DNA from: Pseudarthrobacter sp. MM222
GTDB lineage: Bacteria; Actinomycetota; Actinomycetes; Actinomycetales; Micrococcaceae
DNA: 64,000 bases
Assembly: GCF_947090775.1 (NCBI RefSeq)
Contig: NZ_OX352321.1
Span: forward strand, 2,852,001-2,916,000
Direction of reading: 5' to 3'
In this document: positions 24,626 to 32,811 of the stretch, in pieces
Numbering within the stretch: the first letter of the stretch is position 1
How the letters are laid out: every line of letters begins with the position of its first letter
Program-made: the position numbers and the translations under genes
The notes under the pieces: model-generated
What the model was told of the DNA's origin: nothing
What the model saw: only the letters and a program-made list of their open reading frames with translations
The model's database searches: none

Positions 24626-25465
24626 CTACCGTCCGCGGCTGCTGTCAAAGAAGTCCCGGGCCTCGTCGCCGCCCGGGGTGGGCGGCTGCTCCGCGGTAAC
24701 CGGACGCGCGGGCCGGGCCGGAGCAGCGCCGGCCGACGCCTCGTCGTCCCCTGCGTCGAGCTTATCCTCGGCGTCGAGGTCATCCTCATCTTCATCCTGA
24801 ACCACCGCGGCCGGCACCGGGGTGCCCTGCGTGAAGCCGCGGTACACCAGGCCCGCGAGCACCGCGCCGACGATCGGGGCCACCCAGAAGAGCCACAGCT
24901 GGCCGAGCGCGTCCGCGTTGCCGAACAGGGCCGAAGCCGTGGCGCGGGCCGGGTTGAAGGGGGTGTTGCCGATGGTTTGGCCGAGCTGCAGCAGGACGGC
25001 CATGGTCAGACCGACGGCAAACGGAGCGGCGGCCCGGGACGGGTTCCGGTCAGAGGTGGTGCCCAGATAGACGGCCACGAGCAGGGCAGTGCCCAGGAAC
25101 TCCACGAGCAGCGCGCCGGCCATCGGCGCCTGGATGATGGACTGCTCGCCGAATCCCGCAGCAACGGTGTCGAACGCTGCCCGGGTGTCGCTGATCCTTG
25201 GGACGGTGCGCAGAATGCCCAACAGTGCAACGACGCCGAGCAGCGCCCCGATGAGTTGCGCGCCCAGATAGGCCGCGGCCTCCGGAAAGCGGAGGCGGCC
25301 GGCGATCGCATTGCCCAGCGTGACCGCCGGGTTGAAGTGGCCTCCGGAGAGGTAGCCGAAGGCGAGCATCGCGGCGGTGAGCGCCAGGCCCGCGGCCAGG
25401 GAGGCGGAGAGCGGGTTCGAGTCCGGAATCGAGAACAGCGGAACGCCGAGGCCCGCCACGACCAC
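24626..25465 (-). CDS. MIP/aquaporin family channel
   Basis: A channel with both half-helix NPA motifs (GGHFNPAVT and NTPFNPARA) and six predicted membrane segments, followed by a 60-residue acidic tail (DEDEDDLDAEDK). It passes water, possibly glycerol or other small neutral solutes. The N terminus is odd. The first standard start codon is GTG at 25465, but helix 1 seems to begin upstream (RRGYSALGTLLVVVAGLG), and an in-frame TGA at 25517-25519 closes that stretch with no start codon in it. Either a non-standard start is used or a small frame change sits at the 5' end. Confidence 0.82.
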   Translation of the reverse strand: MVVAGLGVPLFSIPDSNPLSASLAAGLALTAAMLAFGYLSGGHFNPAVTLGNAIAGRLRFPEAAAYLGAQLIGALLGVVALLGILRTVPRISDTRAAFDTVAAGFGEQSIIQAPMAGALLVEFLGTALLVAVYLGTTSDRNPSRAAAPFAVGLTMAVLLQLGQTIGNTPFNPARATASALFGNADALGQLWLFWVAPIVGAVLAGLVYRGFTQGTPVPAAVVQDEDEDDLDAEDKLDAGDDEASAGAAPARPARPVTAEQPPTPGGDEARDFFDSSRGR

Positions 25466-25530
25466 GAGCAGGGTCCCGAGGGCGCTGTACCCCCGCCGGA
25501 CCTCCGTGCCGGACGGTCACACCGCCGGGG

Positions 25531-25536
25531 TAAATT
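25531..25536 (+). promoter_or_regulatory. -10 box of leaderless ADP-ribosylglycohydrolase gene
   Basis: TAAATT, seven bases before the ATG at 25544. Confidence 0.5.
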
Positions 25537-25543
25537 TGAACCC

Positions 25544-26698
25544 ATGAGCAGCGAACCCGCCAGCACCCCCGCGACCATCCCCGCGCCGACCCACGCATCC
25601 CGGATCCACGGCTGCCTGCTGGGCGGTGCGCTGGGCGATTCCCTGGGCTACGCGGTGGAGTTTGAGGACATTTCCGCGATCCGCGGCAGGTTCGGCCCCG
25701 CGGGACTTCAGGATTTTTCCGCGCTCGACGGCGGCAGCCACTTTTCCGATGACACCCAGCTGACGCTGTACACCGTGGACGGACTGCTGGAAGCCCTGGA
25801 ATGGGCGAACACGGGCGTCGGTGCGGATACGAACGCGTGCCTGTGGCTCGCCTACCTGCGCTGGCTGGCAACCCAGGGCGTGCCGGTCCCGGAGGCGGCG
25901 CCGTTCCAGCCTCCCCGCTGGATCGACGCACACGAGGTCCTCAAGCACCGCCGCGCTCCCGGGAACGCGTGCCTGAGCGGCCTGGCCACCGGTGAAATGG
26001 GCACCTTCTACCGGCCGGTCAACCCGGACTCCAAGGGCTGCGGTACCGTAATGCGGTCGGCCCCGTTCGGTCTGGTTCCCTACATTCCCGCCGACGCCGT
26101 CTACAAGCTCAGCGCGGACGCCGCCTCGCTGACCCATGGCCATCCCGCGGCACGGCAGAGTTCCGGTGTCTTCAGCCTCATCATCCAGGCGCTGGCCTCG
26201 GGCAACGGCTTGCGCGAGGCCGCCGAATACGCGCTCGGCCGGCTCGATGAGGCTGTCCTGCACAAAGGTGAAAGACCCGACCCGGACCTCGTGGCACGGC
26301 TCAAGGCGGCCCTGCGGCTCAGCGCCGACGGGCCCGTGCTGGGCCCGGAGGAACTGGTCCGGGAACTCGGCGAGGGCTGGGTGGCCGAGGAGGCGCTCGC
26401 CGTCGCACTCTATGCGGTGCTGGCCACGGCTCCGGACGGTCCGGCAGCGGCTCCGGCAGCCCCGGCCGCGGGGCAGCCGGAGGCCCCGGCAGCCGCTCCG
26501 GAGGCACACTTCCGGGCGGCCATCGCCCTCGCGGTTAACCACAGCGGGGACAGCGATTCCACGGCATCGATTGCCGGGAACGTCCTGGGCACGTTGTACG
26601 GCGAGCAATGCCTGCCGGCTGCCTGGCTGGAGGCGCTCGAAGCACCGGAGGTCATCCGGGGCATGGCGTCGCGGCTGGCTGCGGTCACCGGGCCCTGA
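25544..26698 (+). CDS. ADP-ribosylglycohydrolase (DraG/ARH-like)
   Basis: A 384-residue all-helical hydrolase that removes ADP-ribose from proteins or small molecules. Metal-site motifs are GCLLGGALGDSLGYAVEF, HFSDDTQLTLYT and the C-terminal NHSGDSDSTASIAGN, giving the acidic residues for the two-metal centre. About 28 Ala/Pro-rich residues (from roughly residue 296) interrupt the domain before the last motif; they look like a surface loop. The start is fixed by the -10 box; a longer frame overlaps the aquaporin gene. It stands alone, so the ADP-ribosylated target is unknown. It converges with the sulfatase gene. Confidence 0.9.
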   Translation: MSSEPASTPATIPAPTHASRIHGCLLGGALGDSLGYAVEFEDISAIRGRFGPAGLQDFSALDGGSHFSDDTQLTLYTVDGLLEALEWANTGVGADTNACLWLAYLRWLATQGVPVPEAAPFQPPRWIDAHEVLKHRRAPGNACLSGLATGEMGTFYRPVNPDSKGCGTVMRSAPFGLVPYIPADAVYKLSADAASLTHGHPAARQSSGVFSLIIQALASGNGLREAAEYALGRLDEAVLHKGERPDPDLVARLKAALRLSADGPVLGPEELVRELGEGWVAEEALAVALYAVLATAPDGPAAAPAAPAAGQPEAPAAAPEAHFRAAIALAVNHSGDSDSTASIAGNVLGTLYGEQCLPAAWLEALEAPEVIRGMASRLAAVTGP

Positions 26699-26710
26699 CC
26701 CGGCGGCGCC

Positions 26711-29065
26711 TTATTGCTTCGCCATCGCCACCCGCATTCGGTCTTCGGGGGTGATGAGGTGATCGTGGCTGTCATCGCCGAGGTCGATCTGCACCCATTC
26801 GATGTCACCGGTGAAGCTGCTGTCGCTGTCCGAATACCGGTCGGACACCTGGGATCCGTGATCGACCCCGATATCGGCGGTTTCGTCCGCCGAGAAGGCG
26901 ATCGGGTGGGTGGCCTCAATGTGCCCGTTGGCTGTCTGGTTGCCGTCCACATATAGCGTGATCTCCGCGCCCTTGCCCAGGCCGCCGCCGTCGTAGGCGA
27001 ATTGCGCGCGCACCTCGTGGCCCCCTTGACTCAGCGGTTCGGTGGCGGTGATGTGCGTGGTGTTCAGGCCAAGGAAGTTGTACGTGTAATTCAGCTTCCC
27101 GTCGTCCACGGACAGCGCCCATCCGCCGCCCAGGCCGCCTTGGGCGATGAGGACGCCGCTCGCATTGGACTCCGTGACGGAGATAGCTGCGGTAACGGTG
27201 TGCGACTTGTTCTTGGTGTTGATGATTGAGTGCTCGTTCAGGCCTGTCATGCCGCGGAAGAACCGCTGGGTAGTGCCCTTGATGAGCTCGGGCCGTCCCG
27301 CGATGTCCGGATTCACCCGCTCCACGACACGGTCATCGAGCGGCAGCACATTGTGGCGGACCGCTTCGATGAGCCAGAGCCGCTGCAGTTCGTGGAGCCG
27401 GTCCGGCTGCTCCCCGGCGAGGTTGTGTGACTGGGTCCAGTCAGTGGTGGTGTCGTAGAGCTCCCATACGTCGTCGTCGAAGGCAGGCAGCTGGCCTGGC
27501 ATCCACGGGCTGCTGTGGTGGGTCACCGCGGTCCAGCCGTTGTGGTAGATGCCGCGGTTGCCCATCATCTCGAAGTACTGGGTGGTGTGCGTGTCAGCGG
27601 CCGTTGCGTCGTCGAAGGAGTAACGCATTGACATGCCTTCGAAGGGCTTCTGGGTGATGCCGTTGATTGTGTCAGGTTCGGGCAGTCCGATGACCTCCAG
27701 GACGCTGGCGGCAATGTCGATTACATGGTGGAACTGATGGCGGATCCCCCCGCGGGCCGTGATGCCCCCGGGCCAGTGAATGATGGTGCCGTTGCGTGTT
27801 CCGCCAAAGTGCGAGGCGATCTGCTTTGTCCACTGATAGGGCGTGTCCATGGCGTGCGCCCAGCCGACAGCATAGTGGTTGTAGGACTCGGGGCCGCCGA
27901 ATTTGTCGAGATGGTCGATCAGGAATTCGGGAGTTTCCAGTGCACTGGCCTTATTGAAGTAGGTCATCTCGTTGAAGGTGCCGTTAAGCGAGCCCTCCGC
28001 GGAAGCCCCGTTGTCTCCGACGATGTAATAGACAAGCGTGTCGTCCAGGTGGCCGTCCGCTTCCAGGGAATCGATCAGGCGTCCCACGTGGTGGTCGGCG
28101 AATTCAAGGAAAGCCGCGTAGACCTCCATCTGGCGTGCGAGGACCGGCTTGAGCTCCGCCGGCATGTCGTCCCATGCTGGAATTTCGGCATGCCGGTCGG
28201 TGAGGACCGCCTCGGCGGGAATCACACCGAGTTCCTTCTGGCGCGCGAACGTTTCGTTCCGGACCGCGTCCCAGCCCTTGTCGAAGCGTCCCTTCTGCTT
28301 GGCGATCCAGTCCGCCGGCACGTGGTGCGGTGCGTGGGTCGCGCCGGGGGCGAAATACATGAAGAACGGCCGGTCCGGGGCCAGCGACTTCTGCTGGCGG
28401 CTCCAGGTGATGGCTTTATCGGTCATGTCCGACATGAAGTGGTAGCCGTCCTCCGGCCGGCCGACTTCCACTGGAGTGGTCCCTTCTATGACGGCCGGGT
28501 ACCACTGGTTGGTTTCGCCGCCGATAAAGCCGTAGAAGTAGTCGAATCCCGAGCGGGTGGGCCACCGGTCAAAGGGACCCACCGGGCTCGTCTCCCAGGC
28601 GGGAACCTCGTGGCATTTGCCGAACTGCGCGGTCGAGTAGCCGGCCACCCGGAGGATCTCGGCCAGCGGTACCGTCGTGTTGGGCCGCGAGGAGGTGTAG
28701 CCGGGCGCCGGCGTCGCAGTCTCGGTGATGGCTCCCATCCCGACCGTGTGGTGGTTCCTTCCGGACAGCAGGGCCGCCCGCGTCGGTGAGCACAGCGCTG
28801 TGGTGTGGAAGCGCGTGTATTTCAGGCCGCCGGCTGCCAGGCGCTCGGCCGTCGGAGTCGCGCAGGGACCGCCGAAGGCGCTCGAGGCGCCGAAACCAAC
28901 ATCGTCCAGCAGGACGATGAGCACATTCGGGGCCCCGGGCGGCGGCTGCGTGGGTTGGATCGGCTCGAATTTCGAGTCCGGATCCTTGGCATCGTAGGGC
29001 AGGAATCCACGGTATCCGCGATCCGGCACGGGAAGGGAGACCGACGTTGGCTGTTGATTTTTCAT
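26711..29065 (-). CDS. Type I sulfatase (arylsulfatase-like)
   Basis: A 784-residue sulfate ester hydrolase. The signature CSPTR starts at Cys92, the residue turned into formylglycine, and is followed by AALLSGRNHHTVGM. Metal ligands include the Asp pair in IVLLDDVGFG and the later YIVGDNGASAEG. A C-terminal extension of about 200 residues (from around FFRGMTGLNEHSI) reads like a beta-sandwich, concanavalin-like domain (GGWALSVDDGKLNYTYNF). No signal peptide is visible, so it probably acts in the cytoplasm. It is the last gene of a three-gene operon with an EthD protein and the formylglycine-generating enzyme that would activate it. GGAAG precedes the ATG. Confidence 0.94.
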   Translation of the reverse strand: MKNQQPTSVSLPVPDRGYRGFLPYDAKDPDSKFEPIQPTQPPPGAPNVLIVLLDDVGFGASSAFGGPCATPTAERLAAGGLKYTRFHTTALCSPTRAALLSGRNHHTVGMGAITETATPAPGYTSSRPNTTVPLAEILRVAGYSTAQFGKCHEVPAWETSPVGPFDRWPTRSGFDYFYGFIGGETNQWYPAVIEGTTPVEVGRPEDGYHFMSDMTDKAITWSRQQKSLAPDRPFFMYFAPGATHAPHHVPADWIAKQKGRFDKGWDAVRNETFARQKELGVIPAEAVLTDRHAEIPAWDDMPAELKPVLARQMEVYAAFLEFADHHVGRLIDSLEADGHLDDTLVYYIVGDNGASAEGSLNGTFNEMTYFNKASALETPEFLIDHLDKFGGPESYNHYAVGWAHAMDTPYQWTKQIASHFGGTRNGTIIHWPGGITARGGIRHQFHHVIDIAASVLEVIGLPEPDTINGITQKPFEGMSMRYSFDDATAADTHTTQYFEMMGNRGIYHNGWTAVTHHSSPWMPGQLPAFDDDVWELYDTTTDWTQSHNLAGEQPDRLHELQRLWLIEAVRHNVLPLDDRVVERVNPDIAGRPELIKGTTQRFFRGMTGLNEHSIINTKNKSHTVTAAISVTESNASGVLIAQGGLGGGWALSVDDGKLNYTYNFLGLNTTHITATEPLSQGGHEVRAQFAYDGGGLGKGAEITLYVDGNQTANGHIEATHPIAFSADETADIGVDHGSQVSDRYSDSDSSFTGDIEWVQIDLGDDSHDHLITPEDRMRVAMAKQ

Positions 29066-29099
29066 GTCTATGCTTCCTAGGTTTTGGGTCCAACCCGCT

Positions 29100-29420
29100 C
29101 TACCCGAGCAGCGCTTCCACCGGGTAATTCACGACGACCGCCCCTCCGGTCGCGAAATTGGGGACATCTGCTAAAAGGGCCTGGCCTTCGGGGGAGGCTA
29201 CGGCTGCGGCCATGTCCGCCTGGGTAGCGAAATCACCCTCGAACACCGCGAAATAGGGGGAACCGGTGCCTGAATCCCCCAGGCCGGACACTCTGAATGA
29301 GTATCGGGCGGCTTTCAGTCCGGGCAGCCTGGCGGCCAGGGGAAGGTGCTTGTTGACGTAGTAGTCCTCGAAGGCCACCCGGTCGGCGGGTTCGGGGTAC
29401 AGGACCACAATTTTGTTCAT
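29100..29420 (-). CDS. EthD family protein
   Basis: A 106-residue ferredoxin-like alpha/beta barrel protein. Family marks are VVLYPEPADRVAFEDYYVNKHLPLA with the conserved HLPLA, and the C-terminal FEGDFATQADMAAAVASPEG segment. EthD proteins are small dimers found in ether and aromatic degradation loci; their role is not clear. It lies between the FGE and sulfatase genes with gaps of 41 and 34 bases and has a strong GGAAGGA site. Placement suggests a function linked to the sulfated substrate or its product. Confidence 0.85.
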   Translation of the reverse strand: MNKIVVLYPEPADRVAFEDYYVNKHLPLAARLPGLKAARYSFRVSGLGDSGTGSPYFAVFEGDFATQADMAAAVASPEGQALLADVPNFATGGAVVVNYPVEALLG

Positions 29421-29461
29421 GATCGATATTCCTTCCAGACAGCTTGGCCGGTGGCGGACTC

Positions 29462-30409
29462 TCAAGTCCGGATGATGCAGCGAAAGCCCAGATGCGAGGT
29501 AGCGGTGTCGACAGCCTGCGGCATCCGTGCCGCGGGTCGATAGCGCCGGCAATAGTTTGGTGCGCACAGGTGCGAACCGCCCTTCATCACCTTGCGCGGA
29601 ATCCGGGCGGGGTCGGACGGGTCACTGCTCCGGTCTTGTCCGCCACCCTGCGGGTACGCCGGGGTGCAGCAGGCATGCGAGGTTTCGGCATGTGCCTGGT
29701 ACCAGTCGGAGGTCCATTCCCAGACGTTCCCGATCATGTCCAGCAGGCCATAGCCGTTGGCCGGGAACGAGCCGACCGGGGCGGTGCCGGCGTACCCGTC
29801 CTGTTCAGTGTTCTCGATGGGGAACTCGCCCTGCCAGGTGTTTGCCATCCACCGGCCGGAGGGGGTCAACTCCTCGCCCCAGGCATAGGTAGCACCATCG
29901 AGTCCGCCGCGGGCGGCGAACTCCCACTCGGCCTCGGTGGGCAGCGACTTTCCCGCCCAGCCCGCGTACGCCTCGACGTCGGCCCAGGCGAGCTGCACCA
30001 CGGGGTGGTCTGCCAGCCGGTGCACCGGGCTGCCGGGCCCCCGTGGCTTCCGCCAGTCGGCTCCCGGCACGTAGGTCCACCAGTTATACGGGTCACCCAG
30101 GTCCACCCGTTGAGCCGGCTGAACGAACACCGACCCCGCGGGTACCAACAACTCGGGCCGGGCGCCAGGGTAGGCAGCCGGATCCGGTGCCTGTTCGGCT
30201 ACGGTCAGGTGACCGGTCTCGGCGACGAACCGGGAGAATTCGCGGTTTGTGACCGCGTGCCGGTCCATCCAGAACCCGCCGACCGTCACCCGGTGGGCGG
30301 GTGCCTCCTCGGGATAGTGGTCGTCGGAGCCCATCAGGAAGGTGCCGCCGGGAACCCAGGCCATGCTCGACGCCGTAGTGAAATTTTGGCCAAGAGACAC
30401 TTCGGCCAT
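29462..30409 (-). CDS. Formylglycine-generating enzyme (sulfatase-modifying factor)
   Basis: A 315-residue FGE that oxidises the sulfatase CxPxR cysteine to formylglycine. The fold is recognised from WVPGGTFLMGSDDHYPEEAP, FWMDRHAVTNREFSRFV, LPTEAEWEFAARGGL and the GYGLLDMIGNVWEWTSDWY segment. The two copper-binding catalytic cysteines are present in HLCAPNYCRRYRPAAR (about C282 and C287). It heads the operon ending in the sulfatase; the ATG at 30409 has GGAG upstream. The open frame continues 120 codons further up without homology. Confidence 0.95.
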   Translation of the reverse strand: MAEVSLGQNFTTASSMAWVPGGTFLMGSDDHYPEEAPAHRVTVGGFWMDRHAVTNREFSRFVAETGHLTVAEQAPDPAAYPGARPELLVPAGSVFVQPAQRVDLGDPYNWWTYVPGADWRKPRGPGSPVHRLADHPVVQLAWADVEAYAGWAGKSLPTEAEWEFAARGGLDGATYAWGEELTPSGRWMANTWQGEFPIENTEQDGYAGTAPVGSFPANGYGLLDMIGNVWEWTSDWYQAHAETSHACCTPAYPQGGGQDRSSDPSDPARIPRKVMKGGSHLCAPNYCRRYRPAARMPQAVDTATSHLGFRCIIRT

Positions 30410-30658
30410 TGTCTGCTCCGCTCCGGGCCCTCCCCGAAAGCCCTGTGGCGACCCGGCCCCAGCCACGGATATTGCGGTCACCGTAGCACAACGATCCGCC
30501 TGTTGGTAAGTACCGCAGGTACGATCCCCGGCTCGGGGCAGAATGCTGTCTTGCGGTCCGTTGTCCGTGCTTTCACGGGCAACCGGCTGACCGTAGCCGC
30601 GAATCCTGCGACGGTCTAAACTCCCGGTTATCCAGTCATGGAACCCGGGCAGGAGCCA
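30410..30658. other. Divergent control region, FGE operon and BASS transporter
   Basis: About 250 bases without a supported gene. It holds a perfect GTACC-GCA-GGTAC palindrome at 30510-30522, a possible operator for the sulfatase operon. I see no clear regulator gene nearby. Confidence 0.5.
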
Positions 30659-30694
30659 ATGATGAGTGCCGACCTCCATGGATGCGGGGGCTAG
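30659..30694 (+). other. Possible upstream mini-ORF before the BASS transporter
   Basis: ATG at 30659 (and 30662) opens an 11-codon frame ending in TAG at 30692-30694. It has the only good ribosome site in the area (AGGAG at 30651-30655) and ends one base before a GTG in the transporter frame. Confidence 0.3.
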
Positions 30695-31565
30695 CGTGGA
30701 TGCCCAGCGGATTCTGGTCCTGGCCTTCCAGGGGAGCATCATGCTGACCGTCTTCGGCTTCGGCCTGCGGGCCACCGTCGATGATGTCCTTTATGTCATC
30801 CGCCGTCCGCGAATGCTGGTGATTTCACTGGTGTCCATGTTCATCGTGATGCCCTTCATCGCTTTGGCCCTGGCTTTGGTGATCGCTCCGCCGCAGGTCG
30901 CGCTGGTGGCGCTGGTGGCTCTGTCCCTGTCGCCCGTTCCGCCAACCCTGCTGGGCAAAGAACATGACGCAGGCGGGCGCGCCTCCTACGGGCTGGGGCT
31001 CACGGTGGCCGTCTCCGTACTTTCGATCGTTATCATCCCCGCACTCGTGGTGTTTCTGGGCGGCCTCACCGACAATCCGTTCAACATCGGCTTCGCAGCC
31101 GTCGCGGGACAGGTTCTGTCAGCCGTGGTGCTGCCACTGGCGGCAGGCATGCTGGTGCGCGCCTTCCTGCCCCGCCTTGCAGCGCGGGTGGAGAAGCCGT
31201 TCTCCCTTGCGGCAAAGATCGTCCTGCTGGCCGCGGTCGCGTTTGTTCTCGTCGTGGCTTTCCCCCAGTTCGTGCAGGTCCTCACGGCAAGCACTGTCGT
31301 GGCCTTTATGCTCTTCACGGTGCTGGGACTGTCCTTCGGCCACATCATGGCCGGCCCGGACCCCGGTGATGCAAGGGTGCTGGCCCTCGCAAGCGCACTC
31401 CGGCATCCCGGAATCGCCCTGGCAATCGCCACCACTAACTTCCCGTCACTGCACTTCGGGGCCGTCATCGCCCTGTACCTGATCATAGGCACGATCGTGT
31501 GCATCCCCTACCTGAAGTGGATGCAAAAGCGCGCGGCGGAAGGGAAGGAACCCCATGGAGATTGA
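30678..31565 (+). CDS. Bile acid:sodium symporter (BASS/SLC10-like) family transporter
   Basis: A roughly 295-residue membrane protein with nine to ten predicted helices. The opening ILVLAFQGSIMLTVFGFGL, the SLSPVPPTLLGKEHDAGG segment and the broken-helix region ALRHPGIALAIATTNFP match the BASS family of sodium-coupled organic anion carriers. The start is unclear: GTG 30666, ATG 30678 and GTG 30696 are in frame; ATG 30678 is used here. It is divergent from the FGE-EthD-sulfatase operon. Some SLC10 proteins carry sulfated steroids, so uptake of a sulfated organic anion for the sulfatase is an attractive but untested idea. Confidence 0.8.
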   Translation: MDAGASVDAQRILVLAFQGSIMLTVFGFGLRATVDDVLYVIRRPRMLVISLVSMFIVMPFIALALALVIAPPQVALVALVALSLSPVPPTLLGKEHDAGGRASYGLGLTVAVSVLSIVIIPALVVFLGGLTDNPFNIGFAAVAGQVLSAVVLPLAAGMLVRAFLPRLAARVEKPFSLAAKIVLLAAVAFVLVVAFPQFVQVLTASTVVAFMLFTVLGLSFGHIMAGPDPGDARVLALASALRHPGIALAIATTNFPSLHFGAVIALYLIIGTIVCIPYLKWMQKRAAEGKEPHGD

Positions 31566-31920
31566 ATCGGTCATGGACGGCTTTGGCAGGGCCGTCGACG
31601 CCGCCGGCGTCCTCGCAATAGTCATTGGAGCCGCCGTGGCGACGCTCCTGGCAGCCATGGCTTTGCTGCGCAGCCGGGATGGGACAATCTACACGAGCTA
31701 CCGGGAACGTCTGGGCCGGTCGATCCTCCTGGGCCTGGAACTGCTGGTCGCCGCCGATATTATCCGCACCGTCGCGGTGACCCCCACTTTCGAATCGGTG
31801 GGTGTCCTTGCGCTCATCGTCCTGATCCGCACCTTCCTCAGTTTCACGCTGGAGCTTGAAATGACCGGTCGGTGGCCCTGGCAGAAACCCGCTACAGGTA
31901 TGTCCGCCGAGCCCCAGTAA
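31555..31920 (+). CDS. DUF1622 membrane protein
   Basis: A 121-residue protein with three predicted membrane helices. The family is recognised from RSILLGLELLVAADIIRTVAV and the C-terminal IRTFLSFTLELEMTGRWPW. No function is known. The ATG lies 11 bases inside the end of the BASS gene with AGGAA ahead of it, so the two are translated together and the small protein may assist the transporter; that is inference from the overlap. Confidence 0.82.
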   Translation: MEIESVMDGFGRAVDAAGVLAIVIGAAVATLLAAMALLRSRDGTIYTSYRERLGRSILLGLELLVAADIIRTVAVTPTFESVGVLALIVLIRTFLSFTLELEMTGRWPWQKPATGMSAEPQ

Positions 31921-31957
31921 GTATCACAGCCGCCGGCAGTGGTCCTGTTTGTTGTGA

Positions 31958-32434
31958 TCAACCTGCTCTTAGCGCGTACAAGACCACCGCCGCGCCGGCA
32001 AGGAAGACCAGCGAACCCATGATGATCGCGTTCCCGAAGCGCCGGTATGCCCGGATCACTTGTGCTTTGGCTTTCTCATCCGGGGCGGCTTCTTCCGCCG
32101 CCGCAGCCGCGGCCTGGAACATTGGATTCAAGGCCTGAATTCCGACAAACCAGGCAAACAGAAAAACATAGAAAATGACCACCACAAATGCCGGAAAGGT
32201 GGGCGTGTCCGTCGCGAGGACGATCAGGGTCAGCAACTCAGCGCCGATGAAGCCCGTGATCATGATGGCTACCGAGACGACGCCGGTTCTTCCGGACAAC
32301 CCAACGAACTGGACCTTCAGGTTCCGCCTGCTGACGGGGTCCAGGAAATGGCTGGTGAGGGCAAAGGCGATAAATATGGACGGCAGGACCGTAGCGGCAG
32401 CCTGAAAGAACTGCAGTCTGATCTCAAGATTCAT
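31958..32434 (-). CDS. Membrane protein of unknown function
   Basis: A 158-residue protein with four predicted helices: FFQAAATVLPSIFIAFAL, a central VVSVAIMITGFIGAELL, FVVVIFYVFLFAWFVGI and a C-terminal AIIMGSLVFLAGAAVVLYAL. A 25-residue Ala/Glu/Lys-rich loop precedes the last helix. I do not recognise the family. It converges with the DUF1622 gene, with a 37-base gap. Confidence 0.6.
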   Translation of the reverse strand: MNLEIRLQFFQAAATVLPSIFIAFALTSHFLDPVSRRNLKVQFVGLSGRTGVVSVAIMITGFIGAELLTLIVLATDTPTFPAFVVVIFYVFLFAWFVGIQALNPMFQAAAAAAEEAAPDEKAKAQVIRAYRRFGNAIIMGSLVFLAGAAVVLYALRAG

Positions 32435-32811
32435 CAGTACCCCCGACGGACAGCAGCCAGGTCTTGGCGCAGAAGGTCAGGCAAGACTACGCCCGGGCGG
32501 CGTCCCGAAACAGTGCAGGCGTTGCCCGGTCCTCACCCTGCCCATCCGTCCCGCGCGCCAGGCAGGCTGCTGCATAAGCACGGGTGCCCCAGCCAGAGGG
32601 CCCTGACTTCCGGAAGTGCCCTGAGTACCATGTAAACGACGAGGACTTCCCACCTCCTGATGATCCGCGTAAACGGCGGACCCACGGCGCGAGGAAATAC
32701 TGCCGCAAAATCAAATCGGTCGGCCGGTCGTGACCAAAGACCGGCCCATCTTCCACGGTTAGACAAGTAACCGGCCCCCTTCACCCTGCGTAGTGCCAAG
32801 AGGTGAAACCC
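32435..32811. other. Intergenic region with GC inverted repeat
   Basis: 377 bases with no convincing gene; open frames here have no plausible start or composition. It includes the perfect repeat GGCCGGTC-N9-GACCGGCC at 32722-32746, about 65 bases before the DUF1254 gene, which may be an operator or a hairpin in the leader. No transposase remnant is recognisable. Confidence 0.55.
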
